From Echinococcus granulosus (taxonomy: Eukaryota; Platyhelminthes; Cestoda; Cyclophyllidea; Taeniidae): a stretch of DNA of 64,000 nucleotides. The stretch covers positions 206,599-270,598 of the forward strand of contig NW_020170402.1 in the NCBI RefSeq assembly GCF_000524195.1. The letters run 5' to 3'. A program made the translations under genes and the position numbers. The notes beneath the pieces were generated by a model. That model ran no database searches. It was not told the DNA's origin and worked only from the letters and a program-made list of their open reading frames with translations. Positions 48,408 through 59,800 of the stretch are shown here, piece by piece (positions within the stretch are counted from its first letter, which is position 1; every line of letters begins with the position of its first letter).

Positions 48408-49076
48408 AAGCTAGTGTGAATTATTATAACCTCAGGGAACACTTGCGGAACTACTATGGGCCCACTCATCTCTCAGGACCTCGATCACAAAGTACTGCCA
48501 TCAGTCCTAAATTTTATTAACAGAATTTCACAGTACCCAAACAAAAAGAAGCTGTGAACCGCCACTCTGATCCCTTCCTTTGTTTTGCTTTTCTATCCAC
48601 TATTCCCTCCCCGTAACTGTACGCAGCATCACTCAACCTGTTAAGGTCACATGCGCAATCGAACCAGAGCTTGAAAAGAGCAACAACAAAGAAGAACAAC
48701 TTGCTATGGTAAGTATGAAGTACACAAGTTAGTTCACGAAAATAAGTTACTCACCACTGCCGGACTAAACATGACAGTGGCCTTTTGTCAATCGCAATAA
48801 CCACATCAAAATAACCTGGGTTGCACGTGACAAGTGTTTACAGCAGCAAGTCAGCCTGCCACGAGTTGTCATCTGGGTAAAAGCACACTCTTCCAACTTG
48901 AAGCATCCACCTTCAATGTGTATACTTACTTGCGGAAAACAAAAATTGAATGTGACAACCACGGGTTCAGCTGTCAAGATAGAGTTGCATTAAGGGAGTG
49001 ACTAGTCCACCGAGGCAAGGAGAGACCAATGGGGAGAAAGGATTTCATGGTTACATTTGCTTGCTTTTAATGGCAG

Positions 49077-49232
49077 CAGTCTGCTAACGCCATTGATGGC
49101 ATTGAGAGTCAGCATCGAAGTGGCGGAAAGGTGAAGTTGAGGATCCGGACGAAGACAAAGGGGGAGGGCTCGACGACTGCGAAAGTTAAACAAGGGACCT
49201 ACCTCCACTGCTATCGCCGCGCTTGTGTTGTT
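49077..49232 (+). CDS. Gene 2, candidate upstream exon (basic region)
   Basis: The acceptor TGCTTTTAATGGCAG|CAG opens a 52-codon frame containing GGKVKLRIRTKTKGEGS and HCYRRACVV, markedly Lys/Arg-rich. A GTTAGT donor at 49233 leaves phase 0, matching the exon at 50452. The same frame continues beyond a TGA at 49239 for another ~170 nt, so the true exon boundary is unsettled. Confidence 0.4.
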
Positions 49233-51701
49233 GTTAGTTGATTAGCAACAATTCAAGAAGAGGCTGAATCAAACCACCATAGCGCCTTCGAGACACCAGT
49301 CGAAAATAGCAGAACGGGTAGTAATCCCATGTATAATGCAGCCAATTCTTGCGCCATTTCATTATCCACTCCTCCATTGAATGGAAATCGCTTACAAATG
49401 CAAAATCAGCCAAGATGATCTACGTGTGTTGCATTTTCCGTCTACTTTACATCACGTTCATACGCTGTCACTCACACCTCGTCGTCTACCTCGTCTGCGT
49501 TAAGTGTGGACGTCTGCCACTCTGTCCACTCGCCGTCTGAACACATATTCCAGACTCACAATAGCATTACAATTGAAGGTCTCCTCTCATTTCAGGGTAC
49601 CGCGAAAGAATATATCCACCATAGTATGCAACAAATGTAAATCGCTCCTTTGTACCCCTTCTCAGCCGGAGCGGCCATTAGCTCGACCTGAGTTACTACC
49701 CCTGCCATCGCTATCAGCAATATTTTAGGGCTGAGGCTCCAGTACAATTTGACGCGACTTCAGCTAGACTCTGTGACTCTAAATTGATGACAGTTAAAGT
49801 TGAACAATTATTTCGAAGTAAAAGTTGACGTTCAATTGGCGTCAGTTCCTTATTAAAGTTCGTGGCATAATCTGACCAAGGAAATCCGTTTACAAAGTGT
49901 GATTTATAAACCTAGATCTCTGTCTTTGCCAACCATTTAAACAGTCGTACCCACTCAGCAAATTGCGGGGAGTTGAAAGGTTGCAGTCATCTAGCGATAA
50001 CGTTGACTGCTCCAATGTCACATAGTTCACTTATTTGTGAACACAATCACCTGGTCATCGCATTGACTCATTAAGCCTACTTAAATTCGCCTAGAATGCT
50101 CCAATGCCAGAACTCATCATCATAATAAAAGCAAGGAAAATCGCTGTGCAAGGTAGAAAGCCTTGAATTTACGCCGATCAGGTTTGACGGATATTTGGTG
50201 CCTTGAGGGATCTTAACAGTTTACCCAGGCTTAGTCACTATTATCGTGGTGGCAAGCTTTTGAACTATTATATTCCGGTCCAACTTTTCCAATCAATTTA
50301 AACGCCTTCAAGTGTTCGATACGGCAGGGGAACTGGAAACAATGATATTGTTGGACGAATAGTGGTAATTGGAAAATATGACAAATGATCGAATTTGGTG
50401 GTTGGTACCCTCTACAACAACAATAAGATCCATATTTAATCATTGTTACAGTCACCTACAAATAGATGGTCATCTCCAACACCCACCCCTATAGGTTCAG
50501 ACGTCGGTGAGAAGACACCAATGCGAGTGCGAGAAGGCCATCGTGGGAGTCACACAAGCGACGCATCTGAGGTGAGAGACAGAGAGAAGTCATTTTACAG
50601 CGCCATTCACTTGCAATGGGCAGCAACAATAACAATGACTATGGTGGCAGAAATCATTGTCAGATTGTTGAAGCGCTGAAGATGGAGGGGAATGAGCAAG
50701 TTTCGTCATTATTTGAGTGGCAGAGAGTCAGGCAGAGGGACAATCACGCCACTGCCATTGCTCACCGACATTTGGCATCATGCTCCACCTTAGATCCACC
50801 AGTCAGCAGCAACAGGACCTACAATAGTGGAAAATATGATGTTGGAAGTCCTTGCATGTGTGCCTCAGGTACCCTCCTTGTGAATAGGAACGCCCTGCAG
50901 ATATGTGCGCGTTGCCTGAGTCCTAGCCTTGGTCACAGACGCAAATCCAAGATATGCGAACTGTGCATGGCTAAGATGACCTATGTGAGTTGCTCTTTAT
51001 GCCTACTTAAAGTCACGTGTACGCACTCATGCGCTTGCATTTCTGTCTAACTGTATGGGTGTGTCTGTCACCTGTCTGGGTCGTCTGGACCCCAGTTTAG
51101 ACACCATGTATTGTGGGTGAGTGCGTGCCAAGTTAATTTAACATCTCCGCGATTTACACTTCTACCGCCGTTGTGCGTTCCGCCTGTTTCAGGGAATCAC
51201 AAACGAATTCAGTGAACGAAAACTGAAGCAAAGACGAGCCACTCTGCTCTTGAATGATGTTAGTCCTTTTCTAACAATTATTGTAATGGGTACATCAATT
51301 CATTGAGCTTGTAACAGGATGGTACTTCTGACCACTTTCTAGTTTCTTTTATTCTTCAGACTGCTTCCAGCCAAAGTAATCAGTGGCCAAGTTTGAGCGT
51401 GTCTACTGGTTTGAAAGAACCTATGTGGAAGTATGCTTCTTCTCCGGAGGATCGATGCTCTATACACCAGGACCAACCCATTCCTCGGCTTTTCTCACCT
51501 CTGCACTTTGGTTCAGCTTCGGTAGGGTTCTGTCCTCCACTCAACGTCTTTCCCTTTGGTGATGGAATAGTTGGTATCAAGGCTAATGAAGATAAGGGTG
51601 AAAATAACGAACCCAAATTCCAGGAGTTTAATACTTCAGGTGTACTTCCCGCCTTGAATGTGAATGAAAATCCCATCTGGAGGCCTTTTGACTCATTTTA
51701 A
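49077..51701 (+). CDS. Unrecognised protein with a CX2CX13CX2C motif (gene 2, 5' incomplete)
   Basis: Proposed join: 49077-49232, 50452-50571, 50601-50984, 51193-51258, 51360-51701. All exons start and end in phase 0, giving 355 residues plus stop. A four-cysteine cluster (CARC...CELC, 13 residues apart) at about residues 194-214 is a likely zinc ribbon or small zinc finger. It is preceded by CMC and followed by a basic helix-like exon (ERKLKQRRA). The rest is low-complexity and polar. I do not recognise the family and assign no function. The first exon listed is the least certain and an upstream start exon must exist. A polyadenylation signal lies 35 bp after the stop. Confidence 0.55.
49440..49690 (+). 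repeat. Duplicated segment, copy A
   Basis: About 230 bp here resembles 54514-54720. Shared runs include TACGCTGTC(A/G)CTCACAC, GTTAAGTG, CTCACAATAG/CTCACGACAA and TCTCATTTCA. Copy A overlaps an open frame continuing from the proposed gene 2 exon at 49077. Confidence 0.5.
50452..50571 (+). CDS. Gene 2, exon (Ser/Pro-rich)
   Basis: It is bounded by ATTGTTACAG|TCA and TCTGAG|GTGAGA, both good sites, and codes for 40 residues in phase 0. The content is Ser/Pro/Thr then charged (SSPTPTPIGSD; RVREGHRGSH). The following intron is only 29 bp. Confidence 0.62.
50601..50984 (+). CDS. Gene 2, exon carrying the four-cysteine motif
   Basis: It starts after CATTTTACAG and ends at CTAT|GTGAGT, 128 codons in phase 0. 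It contains an Asn run (SNNNNDYGG), an acidic-helical stretch, then SPCMCASG and, at 50,904-50,966, CX2CX13CX2C with basic residues between the cysteine pairs (LGHRRKSK). This spacing suits zinc coordination by four cysteines. No catalytic signature is visible. Confidence 0.62.
51193..51258 (+). CDS. Gene 2, 66-nt exon (basic helix)
   Basis: The acceptor CCGCCTGTTTCAG|GGA is excellent and the donor is AATGAT|GTTAGT. It codes for 22 residues in phase 0, SERKLKQRRATLLL being a likely charged helix. It is far too short for ORF length filters; support is from splice sites and phase. Confidence 0.55.
51360..51701 (+). CDS. Gene 2, terminal exon
   Basis: The acceptor TTTTATTCTTCAG|ACT opens 113 codons in phase 0, closed by TAA at 51699. 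The product is polar and aromatic at intervals (QWPSLSV, EPMWKYAS, FCPPLNVFPFGDG, NPIWRPFDSF), ending in an aromatic tail. The repeated short W/F motifs may be peptide-binding segments; that is inference. Confidence 0.62.
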   Translation, partial: TASSQSNQWPSLSVSTGLKEPMWKYASSPEDRCSIHQDQPIPRLFSPLHFGSASVGFCPPLNVFPFGDGIVGIKANEDKGENNEPKFQEFNTSGVLPALNVNENPIWRPFDSF

Positions 51702-51735
51702 TGCAGTTCTTCTATCTTCACTTCATATTTATACA

Positions 51736-51741
51736 AATAAA
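51736..51741 (+). terminator. Polyadenylation signal AATAAA of gene 2
   Basis: AATAAA lies 35 bp after the gene 2 stop codon, the usual setting for a 3' UTR cleavage signal. T-rich sequence follows. Confidence 0.5.
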
Positions 51742-52145
51742 TAGGTAGTTTCATGCTCTAGACAGTTTTTGTGCTCTGAATATCTACCTTGACTTCTTGC
51801 CTAGACGTTTCATACATTGCTATCTAAATGGTAAGCCACAGTCAGGCAGTGCTATATCGCACGCTTAAAACAATCACGTTAAACAAACGGTGCTGCCGAA
51901 AGCAAATTAAAGTATAGTACCACCTAGGCGGCTAATATCTCTTCGTAGTGTGCCAAGTTTTGCGAATCGTCGGGCAGTCAGCACAGATCTTGCTAACCTT
52001 CTACTAGATATCGTCCCATTACTTTTTGCCTTGACATCTCTCGCAATGTATTTACGAAGGGAAAGTTGAGCTTCGTAACGGACACGATCATCGTAAAGTC
52101 TTGAACATTAAGTCCAAGCACTCGAATTCGGCGTGAAAGTGTCTG

Positions 52146-52740
52146 TGTAGCACACCGAAACTTCCCTAAAGAAGAAGACACAATACCCGGCCAAATTATG
52201 CATTGTTGTCATACAGTAGGGCTTGGAGGCCACTGACATGGCCCAAGTGGCCCGTTGCCAAACCCGAGAGTTAAACAATCAATTAAAACATTACAGGGCA
52301 TCTTGTTCGGCGCTCCCTTTGGTCAATTTCCCGCGTCGATTGTCACGTCACAGTTGGTTTTGTAAGGAAAAACACCCAAGATCCAGCCACACCAGTCATC
52401 GAATTGGCGGGCAACTGAGATTTCTGACTGCAACATCACTGATCTCCGCATTTCTAGAGCATCTGGAGTTTCGTCCTGTTTAGAAACTGTAATTGGGTGC
52501 TATCCCGTGCTGGACATCCCGTGTACCCATCGCTTGTAGTAAAAACACAAGACTGAAAGCAGTCATTTGATAAAGGGTATAGTGGCAGAGTGCTAAGTTG
52601 CAGAGCTAAACAAACAAAACATTGCACAGTCCCCTCTCCTCTTTAGAGCGTCGTTTCCGGTGCTCTACATGTCACCTTTCCTCGTCGGCCATCACGCCGT
52701 AGTTGGTGCTGCAAGAAAGACGTCTACGAACCACGTACAT
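52146..52740 (-). mobile_element. TRIM copy, composite
   Basis: The LTR at 52146-52295 (TGTAGCACACCG...CATTACA) is followed by internal sequence to about 52578. At 52,585-52,617 a second LTR end (AAACAAACAAAACATTGCA) appears, followed again by the start of the internal region to about 52740. This is two overlapping or nested fragments. Confidence 0.55.
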
Positions 52741-53715
52741 TGAATTACTTGTGATCAGGTACCACAGCAAGCCGGTGACAGTTAAAGCTAGTTCATTTTT
52801 ACATGAATACGTTTGACTCACAAGCCGTGGGCTGCAGGGACTAGGACATAACACCAAGTAAGGTTCCACTATTGAGCCAAGTAGCAATGATTTTCAACTT
52901 GCTGCCAAAGTGGACTCTGTCCAAGTAATCTGTTTGGAGGTTAAAGTAAGGGATGCTTTAGAAAGTCTGTTCGTTCATGTTTAGGCAATGCAAAAGCCAT
53001 TTTTGGTACGGCACTTTAGAATCTGCAAATTCTGTTGGCATGTGCATAGTTGTTCCATTTTAGGTGCACATCACTGGTAAAAATAGGAGAAGCAAAAATT
53101 TGGCCAATGGCAGAAGCACCTCGAGGCGATTAAGATTCCAGAGATCGACCTACATGGTGCAAACAAGAAATGTAGGAAGTACACAGTGCAGTTGTAACCT
53201 AGGTAATAGCCTCACCACACTGCCATTTATCCTGTTAATTGCTGTGATATTACCCGGTAAAAATACTTCAGATTCTGCAAAGATGATCCTTTCGTTTGCC
53301 CCACCCCTAATCTCAAAGTTGGACTAAACTGTCGATGGCCAAGTTTTCAATTCTCGGGCTATGCGCTTTCGATACAGTAACTTGATTTTGAATAGAAGAA
53401 GAATAAGTGAAAGCACCAGTTTACCTCTTGATCGTTCTCATCCCTGGCAAGGGGAACGAGACTGCTTTGAGCAGATGGGATGTCTATCAATATGAAAGTG
53501 TCTGTGGGTTGGAAATGCATTGTAGAGACTTTCAGCTGTTGAATTATCTCAAAAATCGAATAAAAGACCAAAAACCGGATGCGGTGGCGTGCGTATTCGG
53601 AGAACGGTGCAGGTTGGTTCGAAGGCACTTGAGGAAAGGAAGCGCTCTTATTCACGTTGTGCATTTAATAAATCTGTGCAAAAGCGAAAAAATTTTGATA
53701 TTATATTTACTGATG

Positions 53716-53825
53716 TGGGGATGGATGGATGGATACGGGGTGGAGTAATGAACGAATGGATGGATGAATACGCGAATGGATGAAGTGATGTGAAATGAAT
53801 GGATGGACACTTGATGGATGGACGG
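53716..53825 (+). repeat. Imperfect GGAT/GAAT tetranucleotide repeat
   Basis: Interspersed GGATGGATGGAT, GAATGGATGGATGAAT and GGATGGACGGG units form a degenerate microsatellite. Similar TGGATGAATA units occur at 44,762 and 44,802. Confidence 0.75.
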
Positions 53826-53926
53826 GAGTGACATGAGGATTTTCGGTAATCGGTGCACATCAAAAAGAGAAACTCGATCCTCAAAGTATTAGACGATAGG
53901 TGTAAGCAATTCCATTACCGACATTT

Positions 53927-53942
53927 CCCCCCCCCCCCCCCC
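53927..53942 (+). repeat. Poly-C tract (16) followed by A run
   Basis: A run of 16 C directly followed by nine A. Confidence 0.9.
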
Positions 53943-54513
53943 AAAAAAAAACTTTGCTTTGATTGAGTACACATAGTTGAATATAGAAGACTTTTCCTCA
54001 CATTAGCATGGAAAGAAAGAACTCCACTTTCTCTTTTTATAACATCAAAACAAAAGCACAAGTTTGCTTACAAGAAAAATGATTGGAAAATGTTCCAGAA
54101 AGCATTAACTATTTCAGTAGACAGGTTTGGTGTGGGTGCAACTGACAAAATGGTGCACACAGAGAATGTGAAGGTGGGGTAGCACCGGTGACCTCGTCTA
54201 GGCAGACCTCTTGACCTTCAGTTGTTCTATATCTGACGGATGAAACAGCTAGGATTGTAATGGAGGAGCGTGGCATAGTCAGGGGGGACACATCCACCTT
54301 CATTGTTACTCTCCGTTGACGACGTCATTCGACTGGTACTGCAGTGGGATGTAGCGGAATCATACCGACGGGTTCCTCCCTTTGGAAATCATTTTGCAAG
54401 GATAGCAGAAGAGGTAATGTGTCATGCAACTGGTTCTTCCGGGAATTCTTTCTTCAACTCATCCGGCCATTTACAGACACTTTCGTACCAACGCAATCCG
54501 AAGATAACCTTTT

Positions 54514-54720
54514 ATTCACATTCCTACGCTGTCGCTCACACGTCACCGTCTGCCCCGCCTGAGTTAAGTGCGGGTATGTGCCAATCTCTCCGCTTATAGC
54601 CTGGACACGTACCAGTCTCACGACAACACAACTGAAGGTTTCTTCTCATTTCACGGCACTACGGAAGAGTTATTTGCCGCAGATTGCAACAAAGGCTAGA
54701 CGCTCTGTTCTCCCCCCAAT
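54514..54720 (+). repeat. Duplicated segment, copy B
   Basis: A diverged copy of the 49.4-kb segment in the same orientation. An acceptor-like TTTCAG in copy A is TTTCACG here, and frames are interrupted, so copy B looks non-functional. Confidence 0.5.
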
Positions 54721-54808
54721 TGAGGCAAGTGGAATGAAAGGTAACGACTCTCCATACACACTAGCAATTATTCAGTAATGCAGCACTTTTTAATTTTGTC
54801 TGGATAGT

Positions 54809-55027
54809 GTGGGACTTCGGTCGCTTTCGATTCCGAATCTGAAAGCACCCTGTAACTTCAATGGTCCTAAACAGAATCGAATTGTATCTGGAAAGCCGGT
54901 GTCCAAACCAATCCCAGCTCCAATCAGTACCTGTTATCAGCGCCTTCGCATTGGTCCTGCAAGTCTTCTCCAGTTAGCAAATAAGGGAGGAGGATTAACC
55001 CTTTCGGGATCAGCCTTAGTATTTTGA
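54809..55027 (+). other. Exon-like open frame, unassigned
   Basis: After TCTGGATAG, a 72-codon frame with balanced composition (SIPNLKAPCNFNGPKQ; KPVSKPIPAP) runs to TGA. It follows duplicate copy B. It might be a terminal exon of a decayed or unannotated gene. No domain and no partner exon were identified. Confidence 0.2.
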
Positions 55028-55821
55028 TCTTGATAAGGTTTAGATGATCTGAGTGAAGTAAGTTGGGCAAGTGATTTCCATACAGTCGTTGACGCCGATT
55101 GAAATTACAAGAATACGGTACCTATGATTATGGGACCAACCTGAACTGACTTCATGCATATCAAGCTCGGGTGTTCATGTTTGACTGTTGCCAGATAAAC
55201 TTACACAATTACTTATTGCTTCACTAGTCACGCAGTATTTTGCTGGAAAAGTGAGGGTTTTAACTCAAAAGTCCTTTGTATTCATCAGGAAGCTAAAAAA
55301 TGATTTGTAGTGTAAAGCCACCACCAAAACATCCGCTGAAATCGCCTAACGATTTGCATCCAAATTTTGGCTCCACATGATGCCTGTAATCAGTCGCACT
55401 GATTCAATGTGGTCCAGCAAGCGACGACTCGATGTACGACTTAGGTGTTCCATAATTACTCATTAGCCGAATAGCACTAGTGAATTCCAGCTTATCCACC
55501 ACACACACAGCTTAGCTGTGGCCCTTAACCTGGACTCACGACGTCTAGACGACTAAACCCCGTGATCAGACGTTTCAAATAATTTGGTCGTCTCATTCTG
55601 GAACACACTTTGGGAGGTTTATTGCGCGATCGGACATGTAATGCGACCGTCAGCAGTCGAGGTGTCCAAAATGTGGAGTGAGCTCACTCCAATCTACTTA
55701 TATGCCTTTTAGGAAGGACAGTGGGGCAACTTTAATTCCAACTGTGAGGCGCTGGTAGCGAAAAGTTGTTTGCTTCAGGTCGTCTTCATTCGTCAATCTA
55801 ATTTAGCTTGTGAGGAGTTGG

Positions 55822-56875
55822 TGTAACATTCTTTGGATATTTACTGAAGATATTAGACGGTTTGTTTAACTCCTCGTTTAGGTTACACAGTTACTCAAGG
55901 CTCTGCTGCACTTCCGCTCTGAGGCATGGCCTTTAGGACACGCCGGTAGCCCCCATTACCTCTCCTGTAAGTCAACAGTGCATATTCTGCCCGAGTACTA
56001 TGGCTTCTTTTGTATTTAGGGAAGTCTCGGAGAGCTACATCGGTGGAAGTTGAAAGGAACCGCTATCCTAAAGGAAAACTACCTTGATTTTCATTCTCGG
56101 TTGCTTAATCTTAACGTGATAGTAGAAAAAATATGGAAGAATGTGCGTCGATTTCTTACAGAAAGGTTGAAAATAATGTATATCTTAGGTAATTACCCCA
56201 GTCCCAGTGCTATGGACAATGGATGCCACAGTAGCTGTGAGTTTTCAGGAAAGGGTCGTCGCGGAGCTGTATAACGGTGTCAATGAAATGATTGCCTACT
56301 GCTTCCTTCACCCCTCTGCTATCTGCATGGACCCCAGATAAGTATGACTAAGTAACATTAAAGTAAAAACAAGCGCGGAAGTTTATCTCCATATAACTAT
56401 TTTAATCCACAGCCTTTGTTATATGTTTCTGCGTTTTGGCCAGTGTTCCTACAAATTAAGGTGTGCATGCGAGGTGGCCAGAGCCTTTGCCCCCTTCCCC
56501 CATAACAGTTCCCAAACAGGGCTATTCTAGATCCTTTGGAATTGTCAAAGATCAGGAAAGTTACAGTCAGATATCTTCTCACTTATGAGCAAATCCGATG
56601 ATTTGCGCGGTTGGTTCGTGGTGTATTTCTTGTAGCACCGCAGGAGGCTGACCAAGGGGAGCTCCAGGACGACGCTCAAAGGAGGGGAGGGATGCTGGAT
56701 AAAACTTTGATTGTTTAATTCTTCTCTTTGGTTTCGCAGGATATGCAGGACACGACTATTGTGAATCCCAGGCCAGGGTAGCACCTACCCCAGCCCTTAT
56801 GTACGTCAGCATTATATATTCTACCCGAGTATTATAGCTTCTTTCATCTTCATGGAAGTCTCGGGGCACTATGCA
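55822..56875 (+). mobile_element. TRIM copy with both LTRs
   Basis: The 5' LTR is at 55822-56039 with a short insertion near its start, then a primer-binding-site relic (TCGGTGGAAG). Internal sequence runs to a purine tract (GGAGGGGAGGG) near 56681. The 3' LTR is at 56696-56875. Confidence 0.7.
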
Positions 56876-59800
56876 CTTACTAAATACATCATTTCTAAAA
56901 AACAGATGAGCAGACATAGAATTTGCCGCTCCACACGTTAATTTGAATGTTTTTTCAATAAAAGATAGAAAGCGGTTAAATTATGTTTAAGACGGCTACT
57001 TCAAAATTGTCATTCTTGATGTTTGGGGTGGTAGAAGCAGTCGTAAATGGAACTCAAGGACTCCCATAGAAGTGGGAATCCACCTGTAATTGTTTAATTT
57101 AAAATTTAAATAACTTTTTCTTCCCGTAGGGGAACTTTTGAAGGGAAATGCTAAACTTTGCTGCTTGGAACAAAGTTACGGCTTTTCACAAATCCTTTGC
57201 CCTAATCAAGCTATTTTCTAAAAGAAGGCGCTTTACGAGTTTGAACAAATGACTATAAGTGGAGCTTAAAAGCTTCCTGCAATGCTGATTGAGCACGTCG
57301 CAGAAGTGCTGCAATTTTTGCAAGGAAAGGTTTCTTTTCTTGCCAAAAGCGAATAAGATGCAACTAAGTTGTACTTAACATCAGTTAGTAGTATTAGAGT
57401 CGGTTTTACGTTCTTAGTTTTTTCACTAGCAATGCAGAAAATCGCATTTAATTTTTTGCGTCCAAAAACATTTAATCGCTCCTCTTTACTTCGTTGAGGC
57501 GATGCAACTTAGCGATAATTATGCTAGTTATGTAGACTATGTAACTACACTCCACAGATTGTCCATGGTTGTGGACGCTGTCTCCGGTGAGGGTCGAAAG
57601 TCGAGGCTCCAGAGTGCTTTCTTGGAATTCTGATGATTTTGCCCTGAGATGGCCTTAGTAATTACCCTTGTTTTGTTAAAGGCGTTCAAATAAGTCAATA
57701 GAGTTTGTTGTGACTGTTTTATGAAAGTTTTCTCCCGCCATAGGGGTAAAATCAATCTTATACACGATGACTTTTCCACTCAGGAATGCCGCAAGATCAT
57801 TAAAGCGGAAAAAAACATGCATGTCAGGCACAGCCACAGTCACAGCATTGCGTGCGCAGTGGCCGACTAAATTCCGACTGGGAGCTACATGAAGAGGCGA
57901 AGACCAAAGGTTCCTTGAAGGTCAGACAGTTCTAAAGGTAGGAGCCTTGATTTCCTGGAGGCTAATCAGGGCACACAACGTCGTGTACTTTAATGTGATA
58001 GCCAAGACACTATGTAAAGCGGTTTGTAAAGATATCAAGTTGTACAGTTTTGTGAGATACAGTATTATCTAAGGCACTTTTTTAGAATACTTCCCCTTTA
58101 AATCGGAGATCATGCTTGATAATAAACTGAGAAATCCTAGCTAGTACAATACGCCTGGCCGATGTAGACCTATTATCAGATTCTAAAGTTCGGAAATCAC
58201 TTTCAAGGTGGAAACATGCCTGACCTGATGACATTTTCGATTTTATTGCGTGAACTTATGCGGTCACAAATGTTAATGGATCTAAGCGGAACCCATGATT
58301 GAGAATATTAACATGAATCTCAGGGGAACTTCTGCCTCCTGTGTACAGAAGAAACAAATACTAGAAGAGTTCCATTGAGAAAGGGAGGTTGTGTTTTTGT
58401 GGACAAGGGGGGGGGGGGGGGGGGAGGGACAGAAGAGATTAATTTTGTAAAATTTTGAACTCCATTATTCAAACCTTGGTAAGGAGTTAAAGTAATTCAT
58501 GAACTGCCACAGCTTGTCTCTTACGTGTAATGAGATATCAAAAGAGCAATCCAATTTAAATCGTGTGGATACAATTTCATTGGATAGAAATGCTTACCAC
58601 AAATTAAGGAGGCACAGTTTTGGGTCTACTTAAATGTATCAGTAGCATGACCACAACGCAATAGAAAGTGAACTGTTATCAGTAAGATTGGTTATACCTC
58701 GACCGTAAAACAACCCATCATCGCAAAAATTACATTTATATGTTCCTCTAGCACTTAGATACATTGAGAAATTATTTGTTAAATGGGGCCCATCCATTGG
58801 ATCAGGATTTCCGTGGATGCAGCAATTTTATTAGTCCATCAACTTCCTAGCTGTGCAAAGGGAGTAAATATTTCTAAACAAACCGGAGGGATTTTGTGTA
58901 ATAAAATCTACCTAATGAACATTCTTTTATACCGTTTCCACAAAATTGATTCTCCTATCCTTTCTGTTTGCCTCTGTTGTCCGCAGAACTGGATTTGGTG
59001 AGGCCTAATGGCATATGGAAGGTACTGACGGTTAAGGCAGTTGCTAGTACTATCCCTGCCTTCAACAATAAAGACCGTAGGTTCGTGGTTTTCAAAACGG
59101 AATTTCGCCGATTGACCGATGGGATGAATGACCGACTGACTGACTGAGCAGTCTGTGGAGGAAAATGATATTTAATTTTATTGTAACGTCCAACACGTGA
59201 GGTGGCATAATAGTTATTCTCCAGCAATTCGCTCACCACTCACGACTTGCCCCTCGTGCTGGTACCACCTCTTCCTATACGGCTGTCCTTTGCGTAGCTG
59301 TGCATGTTTGGGTGCAGCATGTATGGTTGTGGATGTGAAACTCTTCTTGAGAACCGCATGATTTCCGCTGAGTTTCATCTGTTTGATGCAACAAGACAAA
59401 GAACAGTACAACAGGATAAGCTCTAAGCTATCCAAGAAAAGGCACCACTTCAAGGGACCGGCAGAATGGGTGGGATTGGTGAGCTAGATGTTAGAAACAC
59501 CCATTCGCAGTTTCGAAAGACAAAAACAGATTTCACACTACTGAGACGACTACCACTGTAGAATAGAATGGGAGGCACAGCCTCATCTTCCCAATTTCCC
59601 TGTTCACCTATCTCCCAGATTCAGTTGATCCATCTAACCATACCTGCCAGTGGAGATACATAATTACGAGTAATTTTTTGCATCTAAGCCTTTGGAGAAG
59701 GCATGCTACAGAGGCGCGTTTGGCAGCGTGGTCATGTCTCCGTGGGCGGGAATGAAAGATTGCAGTCGTGACATGGATAAATTTCTCAGCTATTCGTTAA

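Larger units (their letters stand above)
52741..55821. other. Intergenic with degenerate pieces
   Basis: Holds simple repeats, duplicate copy B and the exon-like frame at 54809. A 113-codon plus frame at 53407 is not supported by domain or splice evidence. Confidence 0.4.

Noticed and set aside
53407..53748. 113-codon plus-strand frame
   Set aside because: Opposite strand also open over the same stretch, tail runs into a simple repeat, no domain.
59010..59100. tRNA-like or tRNA-SINE-like stretch
   Set aside because: A B-box-like GGTTCGTGG is present, but no foldable cloverleaf or convincing A box.
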